Shown here: positions 44,379-52,689 of the stretch, one piece after another
Position numbering within the stretch: the first letter of the stretch is position 1
Layout of the letters: every line of letters begins with the position of its first letter
DNA from: Corynebacterium endometrii
GTDB lineage: Bacteria; Actinomycetota; Actinomycetes; Mycobacteriales; Mycobacteriaceae
NCBI RefSeq assembly: GCF_004795735.1
Contig: NZ_CP039247.1
Location: 620,001 to 684,000 of the forward strand
Length of the DNA: 64,000 nt
Reading direction: 5' to 3'
Notes under the pieces: generated by a model
What the model was told of the DNA's origin: nothing
The model's input: only the letters and a program-made list of their open reading frames with translations
Database searches by the model: none
Made by a program: the position numbers and the translations under genes

Positions 44379-47213
44379 ATGCAAGCACCTACCGTATCCC
44401 GTACTCCTCAGCAGCGACGCGCTGCGGCAGAATCCTTCAGCGCTACGTGGGAGGGGAGGGGGTACGAAAAAGGCGATACTGCAACTTTCTGGAACCAGTT
44501 GCTTACAGAAGTAGTCTGTCTGGAGGATGTGGTCACTAACGTTCGCTACGAAGAGCGTGCCTATTCAGGTGGCTACATCGATGTAGTCATTGCAGAAGCA
44601 AGGACCATCGTTGAGCAAAAGGCCCTTGGAGTCTCGCTGGATAAACCAGAGCTGCGTCAGGGCCAGATGGTTACTCCATTCCAGCAGGCCTTGAGCTACG
44701 CGAATTCCCTGCCTAACTCACAACGCCCAGACTTCATTATCGTCTCTAACTTTGAGACGTTCCGGATCCACAATCTTGATGTGGCAAAACCAGACGAGAA
44801 TTACGTGGAGTTTGCCCTCGCCGAGCTTGCTGCTCAGCTGCACCTTCTTGACTTCCTAACTGATCCTCAGCGTGCACGAGCAAAGCGTGAGGAAAAAGCC
44901 TCCATGGAAGCCGGTCAGCTCATCGGTAAGCTTTATTCGAAACTCCGCGACCAGTACCAATTCCCCGATTCTACTGCGAGCCAGCATTCGCTCAATGTGC
45001 TTTGTGTACGTTTGGTCTTTTGCCTTTTCGCCGAGGACGCAGGACTTTTTGGCAAGGATGCGCTTTATAACTACCTACATGGCATGCCAGCCAATGTGGT
45101 ACGTGGTCGGCTTAAGGAACTCTTCGAGGTTCTCGATACTCCTGTAGAGCAGCGTACCGATCCTTACATGGATCCACAGTTAAAGGCATTCCCTTACGTC
45201 AATGGTGGATTGTTCCGTCCCGGAGACAATCAGGAGATTCCTCCCTTTACCGATGACATTCTGGAGTTGCTGTTAGAAGAGGTTTCCAGGGATACAAACT
45301 GGGCAGAGATTTCTCCAACCATCTTCGGCGGCGTATTCGAGTCCACGCTAAATCCTGAAATCCGTGCCCAGGGCGGTATGCATTACACCACCCCAAACAA
45401 CATCCATAAGGTCATTGACCCGCTTTTTCTCGACGACCTGAAAGATGAGTTGGCGGAAATAGTTGATGCAGAGGGGTTAACTCCTCGTAAGCGCAACAAG
45501 CTATTGGAAAAATTCCATGACAAGATTGCATCGCTGACGTTCTTTGATCCGGCTTGTGGGTCCGGCAACTTCTTGACGGAGACGTATATCCAGCTGCGTC
45601 GTCTGGAAAACAAGGTTCTTTCCATTCTCTATGGTGGACAGACCCAGTTGGGTTTCGAGATGACAAACCCCTTGAAGGTTTCGCTGAACCAGTTCTACGG
45701 AATTGAAATCAATGACTTTGCGGTTTCGGTGGCATCCACCGCTCTCTGGATTGCCCAGTTGCAGGCTAACGTTGAAGCTCAGTCGATAATCACGCAGGAA
45801 ATCGAAGATTTACCGTTGCATGATGCTGCCAATATTCTTCATGGGAATGCGCTTAAGGTTGATTGGAAGACTGTGATTGCCCCTACGGTCTGCAACTACA
45901 TCATTGGCAATCCGCCGTTCTTGGGTGCCCGTAACCAATCCAAAGAACAAAAAGCAGAGCTTAAAGACGTATTCCCAGCGGGCACTCGTAACGTTGGCGA
46001 TATCGATTACGTTGCTGGATGGTTCATTAAAGCCGCCGAATTCATGGGTGACCACGATGTACGCACCGCGTTTGTTGCAACCAACTCCGTGGTACAAGGC
46101 GTGCAAGTCGCAAATATCTGGTACCCGATCATGAACATGGGCTTCCAAATCAATTTTGCCCATGACACTTTTCGTTGGGTCACCGATGCCAATGATGGGG
46201 CTCATGTCTTCTGCGTTATCGTCGGGTTCTCAAAGCAGAATGATTTAGTACGGCTGTTTCACTACGATCATCCCGATGCTCGGCCAGAGCTGCAGCACCC
46301 GAATCGCCTCAATGCTTATTTGGCTGACGGGCCTGACGTCTTTATTTGGAATCGCAGTAAACCTATCTCGAATGTGCCAGAAATGGCGATTGGCAATAAG
46401 CCGATTGACGGCGGGCAATATATTTTCACGACCGAAGAGAAAGAAGCCTTTGTAGCGCAGGAACCGAAAGCGGTAAATTTCTTTAAAGAATTTATTGGTT
46501 CGCGAGAATTAATCAACGGCACGAAACGCTGGATTCTCTGGCTAGGAGAGGCTACGTCTGACGATTTTAAAAAAATGCCGCTCGCTCGAGAGCGCGTCAA
46601 AGCGGTCCAAGAATATCGCTTAGCGAGTAAGAGCGTTCCAACTCAGAAACTTGCTAATAAACCCACGCGCTTTCATGTCGAGAACATGCCAGATGGCGAA
46701 TCGATTGTGATTCCTGAAGTTACGACATCCCGCCGCAAGTACCTTCCAATTGGGCTGATCCCACCAGGGGTACTTGCTTCGAATCTTGTGAAGCTTATCC
46801 CCAATGCATCGAGATTCCATTTTGGTGTACTCAATTCGCAATTTCATCATGCCTGGATGCGAGTAGTTGCAGGACGTTTAGGCAACGGTTATCGCTATTC
46901 TAGTGGTGTGGTTTACAACAACTTCGTGTTCCCTCAGCCAACGGATGCTCAGCGGCTTGAGATTGAGCGTTGTGCTCAAGCGGTGCTCGATGCTCGTGCG
47001 GAATATGAAGGAGCAACCCTTGCTGACCTCTACGACCCGGATAACAACTTCCTCTATCCAACTCTGGTCAGGGCTCACCAGGAGCTAGACAAGTCGGTCG
47101 AAGCTGCCTATGGGGTTGAATTCTCTCATTTGGATGACGCGGAGCGTGAGCAGGAGATTGTTGCCCACTTGTTTAGGCTCTACGCTGAAGCAATCGAACT
47201 GGAAAATAAGTAG
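44379..47213 (+). CDS. MmeI-type (type IIL) restriction-modification enzyme
   Basis: Single-chain nuclease and adenine methyltransferase, 944 residues. The N-terminal nuclease motif is D68-x10-E79-Q-K81 (GGYIDVV...VEQKA), close to the D70-x9-E80-x-K82 of MmeI. A helical spacer leads to the methyltransferase: motif I FFDPACGSGNFL at about 389-400, motif IV IIGNPPFLGA at about 508-517. The target-recognition region lies at about 630-810 and a helical tail ends the protein. No separate specificity, methylase or protection gene is nearby, as expected for the one-gene type. The sequence is less GC-rich than its neighbours, most of all at 46380-46720. It sits just after tRNA-fMet, so it was probably acquired. 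Confidence 0.88.
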   Translation: MQAPTVSRTPQQRRAAAESFSATWEGRGYEKGDTATFWNQLLTEVVCLEDVVTNVRYEERAYSGGYIDVVIAEARTIVEQKALGVSLDKPELRQGQMVTPFQQALSYANSLPNSQRPDFIIVSNFETFRIHNLDVAKPDENYVEFALAELAAQLHLLDFLTDPQRARAKREEKASMEAGQLIGKLYSKLRDQYQFPDSTASQHSLNVLCVRLVFCLFAEDAGLFGKDALYNYLHGMPANVVRGRLKELFEVLDTPVEQRTDPYMDPQLKAFPYVNGGLFRPGDNQEIPPFTDDILELLLEEVSRDTNWAEISPTIFGGVFESTLNPEIRAQGGMHYTTPNNIHKVIDPLFLDDLKDELAEIVDAEGLTPRKRNKLLEKFHDKIASLTFFDPACGSGNFLTETYIQLRRLENKVLSILYGGQTQLGFEMTNPLKVSLNQFYGIEINDFAVSVASTALWIAQLQANVEAQSIITQEIEDLPLHDAANILHGNALKVDWKTVIAPTVCNYIIGNPPFLGARNQSKEQKAELKDVFPAGTRNVGDIDYVAGWFIKAAEFMGDHDVRTAFVATNSVVQGVQVANIWYPIMNMGFQINFAHDTFRWVTDANDGAHVFCVIVGFSKQNDLVRLFHYDHPDARPELQHPNRLNAYLADGPDVFIWNRSKPISNVPEMAIGNKPIDGGQYIFTTEEKEAFVAQEPKAVNFFKEFIGSRELINGTKRWILWLGEATSDDFKKMPLARERVKAVQEYRLASKSVPTQKLANKPTRFHVENMPDGESIVIPEVTTSRRKYLPIGLIPPGVLASNLVKLIPNASRFHFGVLNSQFHHAWMRVVAGRLGNGYRYSSGVVYNNFVFPQPTDAQRLEIERCAQAVLDARAEYEGATLADLYDPDNNFLYPTLVRAHQELDKSVEAAYGVEFSHLDDAEREQEIVAHLFRLYAEAIELENK

Positions 47214-47234
47214 TAGAAGCTGAGGCCGGTTTAC

Positions 47235-47251
47235 TTTACCAGGAGGGTAAA
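47235..47251. promoter_or_regulatory. Small palindrome after the restriction-modification gene
   Basis: TTTACC-AGGAG-GGTAAA: a perfect 6-bp inverted repeat around a 5-base core. It lies in the 223-base gene-free stretch 47214-47436, which shows no coding frame. It could be an operator or part of a weak hairpin. Confidence 0.35.
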
Positions 47252-47436
47252 ACTCCGTGGGCCGGGCCTGCTGTGGTAGACACTATTGGCGTCTAGCCCG
47301 CATGAGAGGATTCACTGGAGAGCCTATAAGAGTCCGTATAGCAGGCTTGGGATTATGCTAGATCACTGTCGCCTATCGGCGTAATGGAAGGGGCTGAAGG
47401 GCGCGACAGTCCCAGACGCGGTGGTTGGTATGTTGG

Positions 47437-48801
47437 CTACGCCGGGTCTGTTGGCGTAGCTTTAGTTGAAGATACAGGGGCATCATCGTTGCGGAGGGTT
47501 ACCTTATCGATCATGCTTGGGTCGTTGGCGTTGTAGGTGGTAAACGTCAGTTCGTCGCTGGAGACGTCCACGCGCATGTAATCCTCGGTGTAATCCTGGC
47601 GCCAGAAGGCGGTGGAGTCATGCTCTAGGGATTTATCGATGTGTTCGTAGCGGGCGTTGGGGTATTCCTTGCCGTTTGCATCGGCGAAGTCATAGAACTT
47701 GCCGCCGCCGGCGGAGGTGGTGGTGATGTAGAGGACCTCGCCTTCTTGCGGGGAAAGTGCATCGCCGCGCTGGGGTGCGGCCTCGGGCTCAACCGGGGTG
47801 AGACCATTCATTAGGTGCGTGCGGGTATAGATATGGTCATGGCCGGAAAGCACCGCGTCCACGCCCAATTCAGACATCACCGGGGCTAGGGACTCGCGGA
47901 GTGCCGTAACGTCGCGGTCGAGGTAGTGATCGCCCTGGGAGAAGAATGAGTGGTGCATGCCCACAATCACCCAGTCATTATCGGCGGCGTGCGCGGCGAC
48001 CGTATCGCGCAGGAACCGCTCATGGGCGGCGATGTCCGCGGCAGAGGACGCCGTGGTATTTAGGCCGATAAAAAGGACGTTGTTGCGCTCAAAGAAGAAG
48101 TCCCTGTTGGCCTGGGCGTTAGGGTTGATGAAGTGTTCGTCATAATGCGCCAATTCCAGGGCGGAGGCGTAGGTCTCATGGTTGCCCGGCAGCGCGTTGA
48201 TGGGCACGCGGCGAAGCTCGGGCGCGGAAAAGAAGCGTTCATATTGGCCGGTCGGTGCGCCCCAGCCCTCAACTTGGTCGCCAAGGGACCAGATCATCTC
48301 CGCATCGGGCACGTCGGCAATAGCGTTGCCAATGGTGCTCCGCCACTGCTCAGCCTGTTCGTTAAGGCCCAAGTTGACGCCAATCTGAGCGTCGGCGACG
48401 GTGACGAAGGACCACTCGGAATCGAAGTTGCCGGTGCGGTAGGTCTCCGGCGCAGACCAACCCCCTTCATCGGAGCCCACACGGTAGGTGTATTCCGTAT
48501 CGGGCTTGAGGCCAGTGGCGGTGGCGAACTGGGATTTGTACAGGATTTTGCCCGCATCCTTTTCCTGGGCGGGGAAGACGGTCGTGGTGCCGTCGGCCGC
48601 AGTGAGCTCTAGAACCTCTGGCGCCGAGGTGGCAGACGTGCGCCAGGTGGCAATCAGCTGGGTTTCATCCTGGCCGGGCTGAATGGCAGCGCGGTAGATG
48701 GGCGCGGCCTGGGCCACCGCGGTGCCGGGGGTGCTAATTCCACCGCCTACGGTCAACACGGCGGCGGTGGCGGCAGCGGCAAGTTTTACTGAAGAGCGCA
48801 T
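47437..48801 (-). CDS. Secreted purple-acid-phosphatase-like metallophosphoesterase
   Basis: 454 residues. The signal peptide (MRSSVKLAAAATAAVLTVGGG, cleavage near AQA) is followed by a fibronectin-like purple acid phosphatase N-domain (IYRAAIQPGQDETQLIATWRT, LKPDTEYTYRVGSDEGGW). The metallophosphatase domain carries VADAQIG, SLGDQVE, LPGNHE, MHHSFF and SGHDHIYTRT. These supply the two-metal site, though the first motif has Gln in place of a His. ATG 48801 has AGGGA 3 bases upstream. It releases phosphate from organic esters outside the cell by inference, and is divergent from phoD with an operator-like region between them. Confidence 0.86.
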   Translation of the reverse strand: MRSSVKLAAAATAAVLTVGGGISTPGTAVAQAAPIYRAAIQPGQDETQLIATWRTSATSAPEVLELTAADGTTTVFPAQEKDAGKILYKSQFATATGLKPDTEYTYRVGSDEGGWSAPETYRTGNFDSEWSFVTVADAQIGVNLGLNEQAEQWRSTIGNAIADVPDAEMIWSLGDQVEGWGAPTGQYERFFSAPELRRVPINALPGNHETYASALELAHYDEHFINPNAQANRDFFFERNNVLFIGLNTTASSAADIAAHERFLRDTVAAHAADNDWVIVGMHHSFFSQGDHYLDRDVTALRESLAPVMSELGVDAVLSGHDHIYTRTHLMNGLTPVEPEAAPQRGDALSPQEGEVLYITTTSAGGGKFYDFADANGKEYPNARYEHIDKSLEHDSTAFWRQDYTEDYMRVDVSSDELTFTTYNANDPSMIDKVTLRNDDAPVSSTKATPTDPA

Positions 48802-48860
48802 GGGTCCCTTTTCTCAAAGCGTCGTTGAACTGCAACTCGAACAGGAAACCATTACTTTGT

Positions 48861-48891
48861 GAACTAACAGTTAACTCCAATAGAACTCTTC
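48861..48891. promoter_or_regulatory. Three AACT half-sites at 11-bp spacing (candidate PhoR operator)
   Basis: GTGAACTA, GTTAACTC and TAGAACTC, each separated by 3 bases, with AACT at 48862, 48873 and 48884. This fits 8-bp direct repeats with 3-bp spacers, as described for corynebacterial PhoR. It lies between two divergent phosphatase genes. Confidence 0.5.
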
Positions 48892-48945
48892 TATGATTGG
48901 AGTTTAAATAGGCGTATTCGCGAAGCGAGGCCCCAGCGGCCGCGT

Positions 48946-48951
48946 TATGTT
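48946..48951 (+). promoter_or_regulatory. -10 box TATGTT of phoD
   Basis: TATGTT, 7 bases, then ATG 48959, consistent with a leaderless start. Confidence 0.45.
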
Positions 48952-48958
48952 GCCAGTC

Positions 48959-50659
48959 ATGGTTAACATCGCTGACATCTCACTCGACCGCCGCACCGCT
49001 TTGAGCTGGGGCGCGGCCGGCGCCGCAGCCGCAGGATTGTCCGCCACCGGTGTCGCCCACGCCCAACTCAGCAGCGGCCGCACGGCGCAGCAGCCTAGCA
49101 AGTACCAGCCCATCGACGCCGAGCTGCCCTTCCTGCACGGCGTTGCTTCGGGCGACCCGCTCCCCAGTTCCGTGGTGCTGTGGACGCGGGTGACCCCGGA
49201 CCGCGACGCGCTGCCGGGATCCGGGTTGGGCGTTGACGTCCGGGTGCGGTGGGAGATTGCGCGTGATCCAGATTTCGCCGACGTGGTGGCCTCCGGCGAG
49301 GCGGTGGCCAGCGCAGCCCACGACCACACCGTGCACGTAGATCCGCACGGCTTGGAGGCGGCGACGGTCTACTACTACCGCTTTACCGTAGCTGACGGGT
49401 CCCATGCGGGGGCCACGTCCCCTGTGGGGCGCACCAAAACCGCCCCGGCCGCCGACGCGGAGGTTGAACAGGTAAACTTCGCGATCGCCTCCTGCGCCAA
49501 TTGGGAGTCCGGCTATTTTGCGGCGTACAAGGACATGGCGGCCCAAGGGCAGGCGGATGCGTTCGATTGTGTAGTCTTCCTTGGCGATTACATCTACGAG
49601 TACGGCACCGGCGAATACGTTGGCAAAAGTGGTGTGGTTCGCCCGCACCATCCCAGCTGGGAGATTGTCACCGTAGAGGATTACCGCATGCGCTACGGCC
49701 GCTACCGCACGGATGCACACCTGCAGGCGGCCCATGCGGCGGCCCCGTGGGTGGTTATCTGGGATGACCACGAGACCGCCAATAACTCCTGGCGGCACGG
49801 CGCGGAAAACCATACGGACGGATACGCAGAGGGGACGTGGCCGGTGCGGTTCAACGCGGCCATGCAGGCGTACTACGAGTGGATGCCGTTGCGCCAGACC
49901 CGCCCGTCCAAGGAGGGGCACCTCTACCGCAACATGCGCTTTGGCACGTTGGTGGAGCTGACCATGATGGACCTGCGATCCTATCGCGACGCTGAGACCA
50001 CCCTGGCCCGCTACTCGGCACCAGACCGCACCATGATGGGCTCGGAGCAGTACCAATGGCTAGAGCGCACGGTAACCAATTCCCAGGCGCGCTGGATGGT
50101 AATGGGCAATTCCGTCATGATGGCGCCGATGCGCCTTTTGACCATCCCGGGCAACCCTGACGCTGACGCCGCCCTCCAGCACGTCAAGGCCACCACCTCC
50201 GGCTTTCCCCTCAATTCGGATCAGTGGGACGGCTACACCGCGGACCGTGACCGCTTGCTTACACTTTTGGCCCAGCGTGGTGGGCGGAACCTGTTCCTCA
50301 CCGGCGATATCCACAGCGAGTGGGCAAACAGCATCTTCCACCAGGGCAAGGAGGTGGCGTGTGAAATGGTGACCACGTCCATTTCCGCCCCCAACATTGA
50401 CGATTTGCTCACCCAGTACACCGGCATCCCGCACAATGAAGATAATCCCACCACCATTCTCGTGGAGAACACCCTGCGCGGGGCCAATCCATGGGTCCGC
50501 CACGTGGATTTCGACGCGCACGGCTACGGCATCGCTCGCATCAGCTCAGACAGGGTGGACATGGAGTTTCGCCGCGTGAGCTCCTTGGCGGACAACAATG
50601 CCTCGGTGGCCCCCGCGGTGAGCGTGTCCTGGGCGCCGGGCAGCGGATTCGGTAGTTAG
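48959..50659 (+). CDS. phoD: PhoD-type alkaline phosphatase, Tat-exported
   Basis: Secreted phosphodiesterase/alkaline phosphatase D, 566 residues from ATG 48959 (ATG 48947 overlaps the -10 box). The twin-arginine signal LDRRTALSWGAAGAAAAG lies at the N-terminus with a cleavage site near AHA. A PhoD N-terminal domain (FLHGVASGDPLPSSVVLWTRV) precedes the catalytic domain: ASCANWESGYF, FLGDYIYEYG, VIWDDHETANNSWR (metal site) and LTGDIHSEWAN. PhoD enzymes use Fe/Ca and are exported folded by Tat. Phosphate-starvation control is likely from the adjacent repeats and the divergent phosphatase. Hairpin at 50679-50709 follows. Confidence 0.93.
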   Translation: MVNIADISLDRRTALSWGAAGAAAAGLSATGVAHAQLSSGRTAQQPSKYQPIDAELPFLHGVASGDPLPSSVVLWTRVTPDRDALPGSGLGVDVRVRWEIARDPDFADVVASGEAVASAAHDHTVHVDPHGLEAATVYYYRFTVADGSHAGATSPVGRTKTAPAADAEVEQVNFAIASCANWESGYFAAYKDMAAQGQADAFDCVVFLGDYIYEYGTGEYVGKSGVVRPHHPSWEIVTVEDYRMRYGRYRTDAHLQAAHAAAPWVVIWDDHETANNSWRHGAENHTDGYAEGTWPVRFNAAMQAYYEWMPLRQTRPSKEGHLYRNMRFGTLVELTMMDLRSYRDAETTLARYSAPDRTMMGSEQYQWLERTVTNSQARWMVMGNSVMMAPMRLLTIPGNPDADAALQHVKATTSGFPLNSDQWDGYTADRDRLLTLLAQRGGRNLFLTGDIHSEWANSIFHQGKEVACEMVTTSISAPNIDDLLTQYTGIPHNEDNPTTILVENTLRGANPWVRHVDFDAHGYGIARISSDRVDMEFRRVSSLADNNASVAPAVSVSWAPGSGFGS

Positions 50660-50678
50660 CGCCTTTATGGCAATGGTA

Positions 50679-50709
50679 AATCCCGCAAGCCGGTGGGTCC
50701 GGCGGGATT
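50679..50709 (+). terminator. Hairpin after phoD
   Basis: AATCCCGC (50679-50686) pairs with GCGGGATT (50702-50709), with an inner CCGG/CCGG pairing. Confidence 0.6.
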
Positions 50710-51406
50710 CATGCCACAACCACCGTGGTTTATGGAGGGCCGGGTGGTCGCGCGGGCAAGGCACATGTCAAGCAATCATGATCTATCTCAGGCGTAAACC
50801 TCGGGCATGGAAGGGGCGCGCAAACTCATCCACGACAAGCCGGAGTTGGTCCGTCAACACCCTGGCACCGCCCCATACCGTCGCGGTAATTTTGGACGCT
50901 ACCGCCGGGCCTGGCCCCGCAATATTGGCCCCAAGGCAGCCCCTTCGGTAATCGAAGGAAAATGCCGGCTATTTACAAGCTCAATTGGCCTCCACGCCGT
51001 GCCCATTGTTACGGGCGTGCGAGATAAGGCCGCCCTGACCGCCCCCTTTATCGGAGGCAATCGCCTGGAATTGGATTCCAGCATTCCTCAAGGCTTAGCC
51101 CCGCGGGTCTCCCGGCCGTATCCACCGCCGAGGCGGAGGCCGCGAGCAGGAGCTGGGCGCGCTTGACCCCTGCCGTCACTTGGGAAGGCCAACCCATTAC
51201 CGCGAACACAATTACCAAGTCTTTCACTGCGTCGCCGGTGGTTGACCGCCCCCTCCAAACGGGGCTACGGGGCGGTAGCAAACTGGGGCTTTTGCGTCCT
51301 TTGGGTATCGGCTTGGTAACAGTCACACGAGTCTCTTCACCCGCAAAATCAGCCGTGAGAGTATGGGTGGCGTTGGTCAAAAGGTACGTGTTAGAAAGGC
51401 TCTTTT
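50710..51406. other. About 700 bases without a supported gene
   Basis: Open frames exist on both strands (for example plus 50807-51166 and minus 51048-51380) but none has a ribosome binding site, a leaderless -10 or a recognisable product. The minus frame has a TTG start and a stretch with hydrophobic character (KDLVIVFAVMGW), so a decayed gene is possible. The promoter of the downstream protease gene lies in the last 60 bases. Confidence 0.45.
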
Positions 51407-52570
51407 ATGCTCCGCTTTTCGCACCTCAAGAAGGTCCTTGTGGGCTCGGCCTTCGCGGGTGCGTTTCTCTTTGCAGCGCCAGCTGCATCCGCCCAGGATT
51501 TACCGGACTTTTCACTCGATTCCGCGCAGATTGTCGATCAGGTGCGTGGCGAACTGAGCAGGTTTGGCATTGAGACCGCTCCGGTTGATGAGCAGGTTAC
51601 GGATGCGGTGGATGCCGCAGCTGACCAGCTCAACCAGCACGTCTCACGCGCCGCTAAGGCAGCAGCTCAGGCTGTGCCGGAAGCAGCGCCACTGATTGAA
51701 CAGGCAACGCAGGCTACCCAGCACTATGCCGATATGCCCGCCACGAACCCCAACCCCTTGGGGATCGAGGACGAGCTTGAGCAAGCTACCCAGCCTGAGT
51801 TCAAGCCCCAAGTTAGTGACCCAAACTACGTGTGGAAAAATGACCTGTTTTCCAAGGTGATGGCCGCAAAGCCCACCGCGGATTACGTCCTCCACCGGGT
51901 TCCGGGCTCCTATTTCGATGCGCCGCGCATGCCAAAGGAGTCCAACCAGGCACTAGCCCAGGGCAAGTCCCTATACGGGCCGGGAACGCCAATCTACGTG
52001 GGTGGGGACACCATGTGCACGCTGACCGTGGCTGGCTATGACGCCCAGGGGCACAAGGTGGGAATCACGGCCGGGCACTGCGGTGACGTTGGGGAATCCG
52101 TTGCCTCCGCCGATTCGTGGCAGGTCGGCGATACCGGCACCGTGGTGCACAAGGATGAGGCCCTGGATTATTCCGTGATTGAACTGGGCTCTGATGCAGA
52201 GGTGTCCCGCACCTATAACGGCGTCACGGCCTACCGGTTCGGCGGTGACGTCAATCCCGGTGACATCATGTGCAAGCGTGGCGTGGCTTCAGGTACCACC
52301 TGCGGCATGACCTTTTTGGTGACTGACCAGCTCCAGTTCAACCAGGTCTGCGCCATGGTCGGGGACTCCGGCGCGCCGGTATTTAACCGCGGCCGGGTGG
52401 TAGGCGTTATCTCCGCCGGCCTGACCGCGGGCGGCAACACCCTTCCATGCGTCACCCCGCTGCAGGGCGGGATTCACGTACCAACGGTTACCAGCGACGC
52501 CGATGCGATCAAGGCGTCCATGGACCGCCGTGGGGGAGTGGGGGCAGGCTTCTATCTCCCCAAGGATTAA
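51407..52570 (+). CDS. Secreted chymotrypsin-fold serine protease
   Basis: 387 residues. The signal peptide (LRFSHLKKVLVGSAFAGAFLFAAPAASAQ) is followed by a helical propeptide of about 140 residues (QLNQHVSRAAKAAAQAV). The S1 protease domain has the catalytic triad in TAGHCGDVG, ALDYSVIEL and GDSGAPVF, with Cys pairs (MCTLTVAG/GHC, MCKRGVASGTTCG, QVCAMVG/PCVTP). Secreted serine proteases of this type with N-terminal propeptides occur across corynebacteria; the substrate is unknown. ATG 51407 follows GAAAGG by 8 bases. A strong terminator ends the transcript. Confidence 0.9.
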   Translation: MLRFSHLKKVLVGSAFAGAFLFAAPAASAQDLPDFSLDSAQIVDQVRGELSRFGIETAPVDEQVTDAVDAAADQLNQHVSRAAKAAAQAVPEAAPLIEQATQATQHYADMPATNPNPLGIEDELEQATQPEFKPQVSDPNYVWKNDLFSKVMAAKPTADYVLHRVPGSYFDAPRMPKESNQALAQGKSLYGPGTPIYVGGDTMCTLTVAGYDAQGHKVGITAGHCGDVGESVASADSWQVGDTGTVVHKDEALDYSVIELGSDAEVSRTYNGVTAYRFGGDVNPGDIMCKRGVASGTTCGMTFLVTDQLQFNQVCAMVGDSGAPVFNRGRVVGVISAGLTAGGNTLPCVTPLQGGIHVPTVTSDADAIKASMDRRGGVGAGFYLPKD

Positions 52571-52602
52571 CTGGGGGACACCCCTACAGGGGCCGACCTG
52601 AA

Positions 52603-52650
52603 GGGGCCTGGCCGCTGCTCGTTGAGACAGCGGTCAGGCCCCCCTTTTTT
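52603..52650 (+). terminator. Strong rho-independent terminator after the serine protease
   Basis: GGGGCCTGGCCGCTG (52603-52617) pairs with CAGCGGTCAGGCCCC (52628-52642) with one wobble, then TTTTTT. Confidence 0.92.
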
Positions 52651-52689
52651 GCTACCCCTCTGAAACGGGGGTAGGGGTAACTTAGGCCC

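Noticed and set aside
44121-47436. tRNA-integrated island with flanking att repeats
   Set aside because: No repeat of the tRNA 3' end was found downstream of the restriction-modification gene and no integrase is present, so the mode of entry stays open.
48980-50056. 358-codon minus-strand frame inside phoD
   Set aside because: Antisense to phoD with its complete metal-binding motifs; typical shadow frame.
51048-51380. Minus-strand 110-codon frame before the serine protease
   Set aside because: TTG start without ribosome binding site; product not recognised. Kept only as a note on a possible decayed gene.
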